This document shows, one piece after another, positions 1 through 8,070 of a stretch of DNA of 14,213 nucleotides (position 1 is its first letter; each line of letters begins with the position of its first letter). The position numbers and the translations under genes are program-made. The notes beneath the pieces were generated by a model. That model did not search any database. It was not told the DNA's origin and saw only the letters and a program-made list of their open reading frames with translations. The DNA comes from Candidatus Aerophobus profundus SCGC AAA252-L23 (lineage in GTDB: Bacteria > Aerophobota > Aerophobia > Aerophobales > Aerophobaceae), in contig AQRW01000117.1 of the NCBI GenBank assembly GCA_000402295.1, positions 1 to 14,213 of the forward strand. Direction: 5' to 3'.

Positions 1-515
1 CGCTGGATAAACAGGGTATTGGGATTTTTACGATTAATCCGTCATTTATTGAAGGGGGGAGTTACCTCGGAGCCGTACCTGGTTATTGTAAGCTTACCTG
101 TTGTGTTTGGTATCCTAATTGGATTGATAAACAAGAAGTAATAACTGAGCTTAAGAAGCACATTCAGGCAATTGCCTCCACCGATGACTGGATGAGAGAG
201 AATCCTCCCGAATTTAATGCTCCTATAATGCAGGATTGGGAGCCGACTAAGGTGTCTAAGGATCACCAAGGGGTCCAGACACTGGTGGCTTCCTTCAAAG
301 AAGCTACTGGTGGGGATGCTATCCAGACGGGGTTTAAAGCAGTTTGTGATGCCACTTTCCTGGGAAAGAAAGGAGTTCCTTCGGTGGTACTGGGTCCGGG
401 TGATTTAGGAATGGGAACTCACGGACCTAATGAGTATGTACCGATAGAGCAGGTAATAGAGTGTTGTAAGGTGTATGCGGTGATGGCTATGAATTGGTGT
501 GGTATCGCTGATTGA
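1..515 (+). CDS. M20-family metallo-amidohydrolase, C-terminal part (5' end outside window)
   Basis: An open frame runs from position 3 to a TGA at 513-515 (170 codons) without needing an internal start, so the gene enters from the left edge. It is plainly paralogous to the complete M20 hydrolase at 12714-14054 and aligns from about that protein's residue 276. Over the first 46 residues 35 are identical. It keeps the GFKAV segment, the THGPNE segment whose His is the last zinc ligand of the M20 catalytic domain, and the shared ending with NWCG. The N-terminal zinc ligands (HxD, bridging Asp, EE) lie outside the window and cannot be checked. Family role: zinc-dependent hydrolysis of an amide bond in the cytoplasm, as in ArgE/DapE-type enzymes; the substrate is unknown. 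The next gene starts 55 bases downstream, consistent with one operon. Confidence 0.9.
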   Translation, partial: LDKQGIGIFTINPSFIEGGSYLGAVPGYCKLTCCVWYPNWIDKQEVITELKKHIQAIASTDDWMRENPPEFNAPIMQDWEPTKVSKDHQGVQTLVASFKEATGGDAIQTGFKAVCDATFLGKKGVPSVVLGPGDLGMGTHGPNEYVPIEQVIECCKVYAVMAMNWCGIAD

Positions 516-570
516 GTAGGAGTAAATTGTTCTTCAAGATTCTCTGTTTTCATGTGCTGCGAGGAGAGAA

Positions 571-1479
571 ATGGCTAAGATAAATCTAGGAGTAATGAAT
601 TGTTTTGCGGCGAAGAGATGGCCTGAGCCAGAGGCCTGGTGCCGAATTATCGGAGAGACCTGGGGGGTCAGATATGTCCAATTCTCCCTGGATCTTTTGG
701 ACCCCAGAACTCTTGCCTCTACCAGAGATAAGATTTGTGGACAGATAATCCAGGCGACCAAGAAGTACGACCTTCACTTGACCAGCACTTTCACCGGCCT
801 GGCCGCTTATTCTTTCAATCTATTGCTGCATCCCGACTTGGGGATGAGAATGGATGCTCTAAACTGGTATGAGAAAGCTGTTGCCGTGACGGCTAAGATG
901 GGAGCAGAAGGGACCGGAGGTCATCTGGGGGCTTTAAGTGTAGAGGATTACCAGAATACTACCCGGAGAAAATATCTCATGGATTTTCTCATAGATGCTC
1001 TGGGGCACCTTTCTCGAGTGGCCAAGGGTGCTGGACTGAGGTTTCTTCTCTGGGAGCCCATGCCTTGCCTCCGGGAGCAGCCCTGTACTATCAAAGAGGC
1101 CAAGGAGTTGTACGAAAGAGTAAATAAAAAGTCCGTCATACCGGTAGAGTTTTGCCTGGATTTAGGGCACCAGTGTACGGTGGGAATCAGTGGTAAAGAT
1201 CGAGACACTTATGAGTGGCTTCGGGAACTGAGCCAATGTTCCCCTTTTATTCATATTCAGCAGACTGATGGTCAAGCCGACCATCATTGGCCCTTTACCC
1301 GGAAGTATAACGAGAGAGGAATAATGGAGCCTCCTCGAGTCATTGATGCCATAAATGACTCCGGGGCCGAGGAAGTTACCTTACTCTTAGAGATTATCCA
1401 TCCTTTTGAAGCTGAAGAGGAGTTAGTTCTTACTGAGCTAAAAGAAAGTGTGGAGCTTTGGAAAGAGTATCTTCCTTAA
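571..1479 (+). CDS. TIM-barrel sugar isomerase/epimerase-like protein (xylose isomerase-like family)
   Basis: This 302-residue protein starts at an ATG behind GAGGAG at 561-566. It has the look of the xylose isomerase-like TIM-barrel superfamily (COG1082 type), cytoplasmic and without a signal peptide. Candidate divalent-metal ligands stand at the usual strand ends: E162 (LWEPM), D197 with H200 (CLDLGH), H228 (IHIQQTD) and E274 (LLLEI). The opening segment with KRWPEPEAW and the QFSLDLLDP stretch recall, from memory only, tetrulose-phosphate epimerases of the EryC/LerI kind. No sugar kinase or dehydrogenase is nearby to support that pathway, so the substrate is left open. It sits between an M20 hydrolase and a sugar-type importer, so acting on a sugar or sugar phosphate released from an imported compound is a reasonable inference. 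The fold call is fairly firm; the reaction is not. Confidence 0.8.
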   Translation: MAKINLGVMNCFAAKRWPEPEAWCRIIGETWGVRYVQFSLDLLDPRTLASTRDKICGQIIQATKKYDLHLTSTFTGLAAYSFNLLLHPDLGMRMDALNWYEKAVAVTAKMGAEGTGGHLGALSVEDYQNTTRRKYLMDFLIDALGHLSRVAKGAGLRFLLWEPMPCLREQPCTIKEAKELYERVNKKSVIPVEFCLDLGHQCTVGISGKDRDTYEWLRELSQCSPFIHIQQTDGQADHHWPFTRKYNERGIMEPPRVIDAINDSGAEEVTLLLEIIHPFEAEEELVLTELKESVELWKEYLP

Positions 1480-1526
1480 GAGACCCTAAAAAATTGGTCA
1501 GGTGATTGGGAGTTAACAAGGACAGG

Positions 1527-1538
1527 AAAGGAGGTGAT
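1527..1538 (+). promoter_or_regulatory. Orphan extended Shine-Dalgarno, 69 bases before binding-protein gene 1
   Basis: AAAGGAGGTGAT, followed by C, is complementary to the consensus 16S rRNA 3' end. It is not the gene's own ribosome-binding site, which is GAGGAG at 1581-1586. Any reading from here ends at once: TTG at 1546 is followed directly by TAG, and GTG at 1534 reads three codons to TAG. Identical sites lie at 4721 and 9333 at the same distance from the other two binding-protein genes. Confidence 0.7.
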
Positions 1539-1595
1539 CTTTTAGTTGTAGGACTTTTAGCTGAAAAAAGAAGTTATAAAGAGGAGAGAAAAACA

Positions 1596-2939
1596 ATGAA
1601 AAGGAAAGTCGGTTACAAAATTGTAATTATGGGGCTATCCGTGTTGGTGGTATTGTCTATGTTATGTGTGGGGGCAATTGCGGAGAAACCTTATGCCGGA
1701 GTTACCTTGCACACACTGATGGAGGAACTTGCGGAGACCACGGCGGTACGAGATCTTCTTCCGGAATTCGAAAAACAAACCGGTATTAAGGTAGATATAG
1801 AAGCCGTCCAGTATATGACCATGCACGAAAAACTCTTGCCTAATCTAATTGCTCCAGAAGGATCAGGTATGTATGATTTCCTGCAAGTGGACAGTTATTG
1901 GGTGGGGGAGTTCGTCAGCGCGGGGTGGTTATTTTCCTTAGATGAACGGATAAAAAATGAGCCAACTACCAGTAATGGGAAATATATCAAGTCCTTGTGG
2001 GAGATGACCGGTGAACTTGGGGGCATTGCCTATATGCTACCTGATTGGACCTATCCTTTGACCTTGATGTATCGGAAAGACATCGTCAATGGTTCCAAGT
2101 TCCAAAAAGCCTATAAGGAGAAATTTGGGAGAGAATGGAGAATTCCTCAGAGTATTCCGGAATATGCGGAAGTGGCCAAGTTAGCCGCTAAAGTGGCTCC
2201 CTCCGGAGTAGCTGGGTGCGCCATGCAAGCTGCCCGGATTGACCCAATTGTTATGGAGTGGACCAATTACCTATATTCTATGGGCGGAGATATTTACGAC
2301 CGTACTACCTGGAAATCAACTATTAACAGCCCGGTGGCTATCCAGGCAGCCCGTATATACAAAGATTTGGTCGATACTGCCGCTCAGCCCGGGGCAACAG
2401 GAGCAAACTTCGACGATATGTTCAACACCGTTGCCCAAGGAAAGGCGGTGTTTGCTATTTCTCACAATCTTCTGATGCCCGAATTGGAGGATCCCGCTAA
2501 GTCAAAGGTAGCCGGAAAGATTGACGTGGTAGTGATTCCCGGGGAAGGCGGTCAATTAGGAGGTTGGGGCTGGGCTATACCTACCAGTTCACCGAATCCG
2601 GAAGCTGCCTGGGAATTTCTTAAGTGGGTAGAGTCCGACAAGATAGCTTATCAAAGGGCTATGGCTGGTGGAATGCCCTGCCAGGAATGGATATACAGCG
2701 ACAAGTATTTCTTAGAGAAGTATCCGTTTCAGAAGGTATTCCGGCAAGTTATTGCGGAAGGAACTCCTCAACCGATTATCAGTCAGTCCACGGAAATGAT
2801 CGAGATCGTGGGGAAATATATGTCCGCTATGGTAGTTGGTGATCTTTCGCCAGTGGAGGCTATGAACAAAGCGGCTAAGGATCTGGATAAACTGGCCAGT
2901 AAAGACCCCATGGTTCAGGAAATGCTTGGATTAAGGTAG
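1596..2939 (+). CDS. Extracellular solute-binding protein of CUT1 sugar ABC importer (importer 1)
   Basis: The ATG at 1596 (447 residues) is chosen over an in-frame TTG at 1506. It has GAGGAG at 1581-1586 and begins directly with a signal peptide: basic MKRK, a hydrophobic core at about residues 9-26, and likely cleavage after AIA near residue 29. C24 does not sit in a proper lipobox. The mature part is a family 1 extracellular solute-binding protein, with an early LLPEFEKQTGIKV segment (54-66), GGWGWAIP (322-329), an AAWEFLKWVES-type segment (337-347) and STEMIE (398-403). It captures the substrate outside the membrane and delivers it to the two permeases that follow 16 and 13 bases apart. 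It is paralogous to importer 3's binding protein: 22 of 34 residues are identical over residues 54-87. The substrate is not determinable; the family suggests a sugar or sugar-like compound. Where importer 3's protein has a calcium-loop-like motif, this one has APSGVAG. Confidence 0.92.
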   Translation: MKRKVGYKIVIMGLSVLVVLSMLCVGAIAEKPYAGVTLHTLMEELAETTAVRDLLPEFEKQTGIKVDIEAVQYMTMHEKLLPNLIAPEGSGMYDFLQVDSYWVGEFVSAGWLFSLDERIKNEPTTSNGKYIKSLWEMTGELGGIAYMLPDWTYPLTLMYRKDIVNGSKFQKAYKEKFGREWRIPQSIPEYAEVAKLAAKVAPSGVAGCAMQAARIDPIVMEWTNYLYSMGGDIYDRTTWKSTINSPVAIQAARIYKDLVDTAAQPGATGANFDDMFNTVAQGKAVFAISHNLLMPELEDPAKSKVAGKIDVVVIPGEGGQLGGWGWAIPTSSPNPEAAWEFLKWVESDKIAYQRAMAGGMPCQEWIYSDKYFLEKYPFQKVFRQVIAEGTPQPIISQSTEMIEIVGKYMSAMVVGDLSPVEAMNKAAKDLDKLASKDPMVQEMLGLR

Positions 2940-2955
2940 AGATCACAGAAAAATA

Positions 2956-3864
2956 ATGAGAGTTTTAGACAAGCCAGGCCGGATGCAAAGAAGAATTTGG
3001 GGGATGCTTCATTTACATATAAAATACCAACTAATGATCCCAGCGATAGTGATTTTGGGGGCAGTCATTGCTTTCCCTCTCCTGTATTCCCTGTACATCA
3101 GTTTTCATGAATATCTAATGATCACAGGATTGGGTGACTTCATTGGGCTGGCTAACTATGGACAGGCATTCCTCGACCAAGAGCTCTTAGTCTCATTACT
3201 GAATACATTTAAATACACTGCCGCAGCGGTAGGTTTGGAGCTTCTCATCGCCTTCGGTCTGGCCTTATTGCTCAATAGAAGGAATCTCAGATTCAGAAAT
3301 GTCTATATGGTTATTCTAATGATTCCGGTGTTGATTACCCCCGTGGCAGTGGGGCTTATATGGAAACTAATTTTACATCCTCGTTTAGGTATAGCCAATT
3401 ACCTGCTTGGTTGGTTAAGGATTCCTCCTCAGGGCTGGTTTGGTGATCGCCATCTGGCTATGCCGGCCCTCGTTGCGGTGGATGTCTGGCACGAAACTTC
3501 TCTTATTCTGTTAATTTTATTAGCTGGATTAACCAATCTTCCCGTAGAACCTTTGGAAGCAGCTACTGTAGATGGAGCATCTTCGGTAAAGAGATTCTGG
3601 CATATAACCTTGCCTCTGCTCAAACCGGTAATTTTGGTAGCCGTGTTAATTCGGCTGATTAGTTGTTTGAAAATATACGACCTGGTTTATGTCTGTACCC
3701 GGGGAGGACCGGGAAGCAGAACTCAGACCATGAGTTATTTTGTTTATCGCATCGCTTTTCGTACTTTACATATGGGGCAGGCGGCGGCGGTTTCATATCT
3801 TTTATTGGGAATTATTTTGATATTCAGTCTGGTTTTTATTAAGGTACTGGGAAGAGAAGCGTAA
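2956..3864 (+). CDS. CUT1 ABC importer permease, MalF/UgpA type (importer 1)
   Basis: A 302-residue inner-membrane protein with about six hydrophobic segments (roughly 26-48, 84-106, 116-139, 168-191, 222-240, 277-297). It carries the BPD_transp_1 cytoplasmic EAA loop, E201-A202-A203 then DG at 206-207 and LP at 219-220, which docks to the ABC ATPase. The RGGPG segment after the loop (249-253) is typical of the MalF/UgpA/LacF half. It begins 16 bases after the binding-protein gene; the ribosome-binding site before ATG 2956 is poor, so translation may be coupled to the upstream gene. It pairs with the next permease to form the channel. Closest relative in the window is the first permease of importer 3 (both share the LGIANYL segment). 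Confidence 0.93.
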   Translation: MRVLDKPGRMQRRIWGMLHLHIKYQLMIPAIVILGAVIAFPLLYSLYISFHEYLMITGLGDFIGLANYGQAFLDQELLVSLLNTFKYTAAAVGLELLIAFGLALLLNRRNLRFRNVYMVILMIPVLITPVAVGLIWKLILHPRLGIANYLLGWLRIPPQGWFGDRHLAMPALVAVDVWHETSLILLILLAGLTNLPVEPLEAATVDGASSVKRFWHITLPLLKPVILVAVLIRLISCLKIYDLVYVCTRGGPGSRTQTMSYFVYRIAFRTLHMGQAAAVSYLLLGIILIFSLVFIKVLGREA

Positions 3865-3877
3865 TTTCCCGGAGGGC

Positions 3878-4699
3878 ATGGTGCATAAAAGTAAGTTCGT
3901 GGACTACCTGGTGCATTTTATCTTGATCGTGGCCTGTCTTTGTATCTTGCTACCATTGTTATGGGTAGTCCGTACCTCCCTGGTGCAAAAAGTGGTGGCC
4001 TACCAGATTCCTCCAAAATGGTTGGCTCCTCCATCCGGGGAGAACTATGTGCATATTTTTACGGAAAAGCCGTTTTATCTCTATTTCTTTAACAGTTTCT
4101 ACATTGCGGTAATGACTTCTCTGGTATCTTTGACCATAGGGTCTCTGGCTGCCTATTCCTTCTCTCGATTTCGCACTGGTGGCGATCTGATGCGGGTGAG
4201 TATATTGAGTACTCAAATGTTACCGATCGTAACCCTGGTTATTCCCTTTTTCCTTCTGGCCAGAATAACTCATTTATTGCATACTAGAACTCTAATGATT
4301 ATTGTCTATCTCACTATTAGTCTGCCATTTGTGATCTGGATTCTCATTGGTTTTTTTGAAGGAGTTCCTCGGGAGCTTGAAGAATCAGCCATGATCGATG
4401 GCTGCTCTCGCATTATGGCCTTTGTTAGGGTCATAGTGCCGATTTCCTTACCCGGGGTGCTTTCAGCCGGGCTATTTAGTTTTGTTCTAGTCTGGAATGA
4501 ATTTCTCTTTGCCCTTATATTGACGGGTAACCGCTCCAGGACTCTTCCAGTAGCTCTGTCCGCTCTTCTGACCCAGCGGGGATTATTGGTAGGTCCCCTC
4601 TGTGCTGGGATTGTGCTGATTATGTTGCCTATGGTGGGGCTTTATTTCTTCATGAAGAATTTTCTGGCCCGGGGATTGACCCTGGGGGCATTGAAATAA
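3878..4699 (+). CDS. CUT1 ABC importer permease, MalG/UgpE type (importer 1)
   Basis: A 273-residue polytopic inner-membrane protein of the MalG/UgpE half. Its EAA loop is altered to EESAMIDG (168-175), with LPG at 191-193, WNEFLFAL at 206-213, and an ending in RGLTLGALK that is conserved in all three second permeases here. The GGAGGG at 3871-3876 lies only one base from ATG 3878. GTG at 3881, the next codon, has better spacing and may be the true start, which would drop one residue. The gap to the preceding permease is 13 bases. It forms the transmembrane channel with that protein; an ATPase must come from elsewhere, since none is in the window. Confidence 0.93.
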   Translation: MVHKSKFVDYLVHFILIVACLCILLPLLWVVRTSLVQKVVAYQIPPKWLAPPSGENYVHIFTEKPFYLYFFNSFYIAVMTSLVSLTIGSLAAYSFSRFRTGGDLMRVSILSTQMLPIVTLVIPFFLLARITHLLHTRTLMIIVYLTISLPFVIWILIGFFEGVPRELEESAMIDGCSRIMAFVRVIVPISLPGVLSAGLFSFVLVWNEFLFALILTGNRSRTLPVALSALLTQRGLLVGPLCAGIVLIMLPMVGLYFFMKNFLARGLTLGALK

Positions 4700-4720
4700 G
4701 GTGTTATTTTCAGGGAGACA

Positions 4721-4732
4721 AAAGGAGGTGAT
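4721..4732 (+). promoter_or_regulatory. Orphan extended Shine-Dalgarno, 70 bases before binding-protein gene 2
   Basis: AAAGGAGGTGAT recurs here exactly as at 1527 and 9333. The gene's own site is GGAGG at 4775-4779. A short frame ATG 4743 to TAA 4766 (MVSKRSI) lies downstream but 14 bases from the GGAGG, and an in-frame ATG at 4731 is only two bases away. Neither spacing is good for initiation. Confidence 0.7.
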
Positions 4733-4790
4733 GCGGGGGGATATGGTAAGCAAGAGAAGTATCTAAAATACTAAGGAGGTAAAAGAGACA

Positions 4791-6230
4791 ATGAAGCTAA
4801 GAAAAAGGATTATGGTAGTTGCCTTGGCGACTCTGTTTCTCTCTTCTCTGGTAGGAGCCGTCTATGGTATGACCGAGGAAGAGAAATGGAGTCAATTTAA
4901 GGGCAAGGGTATTACTTTGAATTTCCTCACTGAGGATACTCCGGCAGCCGGGGCCATTCTGGATTTGCTGCCCCAGTTCACCGAAGAAACCGGTATCAAG
5001 GTCAATGTTACCCGGACCAATGTATCTGATCTGGTGACTAAATTGATGCTGGAGCTGGGCTCAGGATCCAGTGAAATTGATGTCATTTACGCCGCCCGCT
5101 GGCAGATTCCTCCGGCCTACAGCAGCATTCTGGTTGATGTCAGTCGGTTTAACAGTGATCCTAACCTTCCGCACATTGATTTGGATGATTTCTTCAAGCC
5201 CCATCTGATTTCTACCTCGTATTTTGTGGATAAGTACCGGCAAATTGGTGTTCCCCATGATGCCTCGACGCTCATCTGGTTCTATCGAAAAGATATTTTT
5301 GATAAGTACGAAAAGGACTTTATGGCGGAAAAAGGATATGATTGGACACCCGGTCCTAACCTTACCTGGGAGCAGTACAAAGAGATAGCTCAGTGGATTA
5401 ACGATAATGTAAGCGAGGTGAAATACGGAGCCGGGCATATGGCCAAACAGTGGAATTCCCTCTACTGCGATTTCAGTAATGTCTTCTGGGGTTGGGGAGC
5501 CCGGGGTTTTGAGAATCCGGAGACGGAGAGCTGGGGAACCATCTTTCCGGGAAGATGTCTCTGGGATTCACCCGAGTCCATTGAAGCGGCCAAGTTTTAC
5601 CAGGACCTGATTAACAACGTGGCTCATCCCTCAAGTCCTTCCTGGGACTGGTCCGATTTAGGTGAGGCCTTTGCCAAGGGAGATGAATTCGCCATGTGTT
5701 TTAACTGGCACGATTTCATCATTACCTTTGAGGACCCCACTCGATCCAAAGTAGTCGGAAAAACAGCGGTGGCTCTGGCTCCCAGAGGTAAAGATGGGAA
5801 ATCCCATAACTACTACAGTGGCGCCGCTCTGGCCATTAATTCCTATGTTCCGGAAGATCACCAGAGAGCTGCCTGGTTATTTCTTATCTGGCAGTCCAGT
5901 ATGCCGGTGCAGAAAGCGATTTTCAAAATGGGCTCCACTCCGGTACGGAAATCAGCCTATCAGGACCCGGAGGTGAGACAGTGGATAGCCAACAAAACCT
6001 ATCCGGGGGCGATAATTGCCGATGTTATGTACGAATCCTGGAAACCCGAGAATCTGGAATACGTGGAAGCCAAGATGCCTATGTTCGTGGAAACTCTAAT
6101 TATTCAGTATACGGAACTGGCCTACATGCTTCAAGGATTAAAGACTCCGGAGCAGACTATGAAAGACATTGTGGAACAAGTAAATGAGGCTACCGGTTGG
6201 ACAGAACTTCAGGAGAAACTGAAAAAGTAA
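4791..6230 (+). CDS. Extracellular solute-binding protein of CUT1 sugar ABC importer (importer 2)
   Basis: A 479-residue family 1 extracellular solute-binding protein. ATG 4791 follows GGAGG at 4775-4779 with a rather long 11-base spacing. The signal peptide has basic MKLRKR and a hydrophobic core at about 7-24, with cleavage probably near VYG/MTEE at residue 26. The N-terminal lobe has the usual LLPQFTEETGIKV segment (59-71). The C-terminal half shows the AAWLFLIWQSS segment and a GSTPVRKSAY segment, typical of sugar-binding proteins of this class. The middle is rich in Trp, Tyr and Phe, as is common in carbohydrate sites. It is clearly more distant from the other two binding proteins than they are from each other, so a different ligand is likely. 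A strong hairpin follows 10 bases after its stop, before the permease genes. Confidence 0.92.
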   Translation: MKLRKRIMVVALATLFLSSLVGAVYGMTEEEKWSQFKGKGITLNFLTEDTPAAGAILDLLPQFTEETGIKVNVTRTNVSDLVTKLMLELGSGSSEIDVIYAARWQIPPAYSSILVDVSRFNSDPNLPHIDLDDFFKPHLISTSYFVDKYRQIGVPHDASTLIWFYRKDIFDKYEKDFMAEKGYDWTPGPNLTWEQYKEIAQWINDNVSEVKYGAGHMAKQWNSLYCDFSNVFWGWGARGFENPETESWGTIFPGRCLWDSPESIEAAKFYQDLINNVAHPSSPSWDWSDLGEAFAKGDEFAMCFNWHDFIITFEDPTRSKVVGKTAVALAPRGKDGKSHNYYSGAALAINSYVPEDHQRAAWLFLIWQSSMPVQKAIFKMGSTPVRKSAYQDPEVRQWIANKTYPGAIIADVMYESWKPENLEYVEAKMPMFVETLIIQYTELAYMLQGLKTPEQTMKDIVEQVNEATGWTELQEKLKK

Positions 6231-6240
6231 TTAAGTGTAT

Positions 6241-6274
6241 AGGAGCACCTCACTCTTACAGGTGAGGTGCTCCT
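6241..6274 (+). other. Intercistronic hairpin after binding-protein gene 2
   Basis: The arms at 6241-6253 and 6262-6274 are perfect 13-base complements (AGGAGCACCTCAC and its reverse complement) around an 8-base loop. There is no T-run after it on either strand, so it is not a standard intrinsic terminator. It sits between the binding protein and its permeases, where such hairpins in other importer operons (for example malE-malF) protect the upstream mRNA from 3' exonucleases and lower permease expression. Confidence 0.85.
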
Positions 6275-6320
6275 TGTAGAAAATTAACAGAAGTATGGGT
6301 CTTCAGAGAGTTGTCAAGAA

Positions 6321-7205
6321 ATGAAAAAAAAGATACCCACCGAGTTCTGGATGATTTTGCCGGCTCTCATTGTGCTGGTGGTGATCACGGTTTTCCCCTT
6401 TATATATACTGTCCAGTTGAGCTTTAAGCATTATCCTTATGTTCAGGTGATGTCGGGCATTCGCGAGGTGGAATGGGTGGGACTGCGCAATTGGGTGAGA
6501 ATGTTCACAGATCCTAAGGTGGCGCTTTACTGGATAGTGACTCTAAAGTATGCTCTGGGGGCTCTTTCTTGTGAGATAATTCTGGGTATTGCGGCAGCAC
6601 TTTTGCTGAATAGAATCCGGATATTTCAAGATCTGCTTACTACTCTCAGTCTGAGCCCAATGTTTTTTGCCCCTGTCCTGGTAGGACTTATGGGTAGATA
6701 TATGCTTCACGACTCTTATGGCGTCTATTCATATTTTGCTCATCAATTAGGATTGTTTAAGGATATTAGTATATTTGGGGATGGAAAAATTGCCCTGTTA
6801 GCTCTTATTGGTCTGGATATCTGGGAGTGGACTCCTTTGGTGACAATTATTGTTTTGGCTGGTCTAAAGTCACTTCCCCGGGAGCCTTTTGAGGCGGCCT
6901 CCATTGACGGGGCCAACGCCTGGCAGAAACTGGGATATCTTACCCTGCCTATGCTCAAGCCTATTCTTTTTGTGGCTTTGATTATCCGGACTATGGATAT
7001 TCTACGCTACTTCGTTAAGTTTTTAGTTACTACTCGGGGTGGACCGGCTGACGCGACTAAGATCATAGCCATTGGGGTTTACGATCAGGCTTTCCAGGCC
7101 TGGCGAATGGGTTATGCGGCCACCTTAACTATTTCGATGTTAATTGTAACCATTGTCCTGGGGATGGTCTTTGTTCGCTTTTTTTCCGGGATGGAACAAG
7201 AATGA
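6321..7205 (+). CDS. CUT1 ABC importer permease, MalF/UgpA type (importer 2)
   Basis: A 294-residue inner-membrane permease starting at ATG 6321; only a weak AGAGAG at about 6305 precedes it. Hydrophobic segments lie near 10-31, 73-96, 108-128, 157-182, 214-230 and 266-287. The EAA loop is intact: E191-A192-A193, DG at 196-197, LP at 209-210, then RGGP at 239-242, as in the MalF half. It lies 90 bases after the binding-protein gene, with the 6241-6274 hairpin between them. It would form a heterodimer with the permease starting at 7213. Confidence 0.93.
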   Translation: MKKKIPTEFWMILPALIVLVVITVFPFIYTVQLSFKHYPYVQVMSGIREVEWVGLRNWVRMFTDPKVALYWIVTLKYALGALSCEIILGIAAALLLNRIRIFQDLLTTLSLSPMFFAPVLVGLMGRYMLHDSYGVYSYFAHQLGLFKDISIFGDGKIALLALIGLDIWEWTPLVTIIVLAGLKSLPREPFEAASIDGANAWQKLGYLTLPMLKPILFVALIIRTMDILRYFVKFLVTTRGGPADATKIIAIGVYDQAFQAWRMGYAATLTISMLIVTIVLGMVFVRFFSGMEQE

Positions 7206-7212
7206 GGATACT

Positions 7213-8070
7213 ATGAAAAAGGAAAATCAACAAGTCTCTCGAGGGCATTCTCTAAAACGTTTATCCACTAAGGTCGGATTGGCAATTATTTTGGCGATTT
7301 TTATTTTTTGGTGGCTTTTCCCGGTTTACTGGATGATTTCTTCAGCCTTCAAGGTTGATGTTTCTATGTTTATTCTTCCCCCTACCTGGTTTTTCAAACC
7401 AAATTTGTCCAATTTCCGCAACCTTTTTGCCACCAAGGGATTTCCTTCTTATGTAGTAAACAGTTTGATTGCCGCTCTTTCTTCTACGGCTATTGCTGTG
7501 TTTCTGGGTAGTTTGGCCGGCTACGGATTGGCCCGAGGAAAAATCCGCCGTAAGAATGACCTAGCCTTCTGGATGATTACCACCCGAATGGCTCCCATTG
7601 TGGGCGTGATGCTCCCACTTTATATCCTCTTTGGAAAATTTCGCTTAGTGGGTACGCTGCAGGCGCTGATTTTAGCCTATACCACTTTTAATTTACCCTT
7701 CGCCGTCTGGTTGATGCGGGGATTCTTTTTGGAAATCCCCCGAGATGTGGAGGAGGCAGCTTTAGTTGACGGCTGCACCAAACTGCAAAGCTTTTTTCGC
7801 ATTGCCCTACCGTTAGCTAAACCCGGCTTAGTGGCTATGGGGGCTCTCTGTTTTATGTTTGCCTGGAATGATTATGCTTTTGCCGTGGTATTTACCTCGG
7901 GTAGCACCCAGACTCTACCGGTAGCCTGTCAGAGATTAATGACCGAATATGGTATTGTTTGGGGGCAGGTGATGACTACCGGGATCATTCTGGTTATGCC
8001 GGTGTTTTTTCTGGGAGTATTTATCAGAAAGTATCTGGTGAGAGGTTTGACCATGGGAGCGATCCGGTGA
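7213..8070 (+). CDS. CUT1 ABC importer permease, MalG/UgpE type (importer 2)
   Basis: ATG 7213 gives 285 residues, with GAGG at 7204-7207 five bases upstream and a 7-base gap to the preceding stop. An in-frame TTG at 7153 would overlap the upstream gene and is not used here. The protein has the MalG-type pattern: hydrophobic segments near 21-43, 81-104, 118-140, 148-170, 203-222 and 254-273. The EAA loop is E181-A182-A183 with DG at 186-187 and LP at 199-200, then WNDYAFAV at 218-225, ending RGLTMGAIR. Its TGA (8068-8070) directly abuts the stop codon of the oppositely oriented TauE/SafE gene, with no bases between. Confidence 0.93.
   Translation: MKKENQQVSRGHSLKRLSTKVGLAIILAIFIFWWLFPVYWMISSAFKVDVSMFILPPTWFFKPNLSNFRNLFATKGFPSYVVNSLIAALSSTAIAVFLGSLAGYGLARGKIRRKNDLAFWMITTRMAPIVGVMLPLYILFGKFRLVGTLQALILAYTTFNLPFAVWLMRGFFLEIPRDVEEAALVDGCTKLQSFFRIALPLAKPGLVAMGALCFMFAWNDYAFAVVFTSGSTQTLPVACQRLMTEYGIVWGQVMTTGIILVMPVFFLGVFIRKYLVRGLTMGAIR

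Noticed and set aside
1506..1595. N-terminal extension of binding protein 1 from TTG 1506 (30 extra residues)
   Set aside because: The extension would precede a normal signal peptide, has no ribosome-binding site of its own, and overlies the orphan Shine-Dalgarno; ATG 1596 with GAGGAG is far better.
1659..1670. Lipoprotein signal (Cys24) in binding protein 1
   Set aside because: The residues before the Cys are S-M-L, which does not fit the lipobox; a standard AIA cleavage site follows.
4676..4681. TTGACC as a -35 box for importer 2
   Set aside because: It falls in the conserved RGLTLGALK coding end of the permease, which recurs in all three importers, and no -10 box lies at 16-18 bases.
5061..5438. 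125-codon open frame on the - strand
   Set aside because: It is antisense to binding protein 2 with no family features or ribosome-binding context.
7153..7212. TTG 7153 as start of the second importer 2 permease
   Set aside because: It would overlap the upstream permease by 53 bases; ATG 7213 has GAGG at ideal spacing just after the upstream stop.
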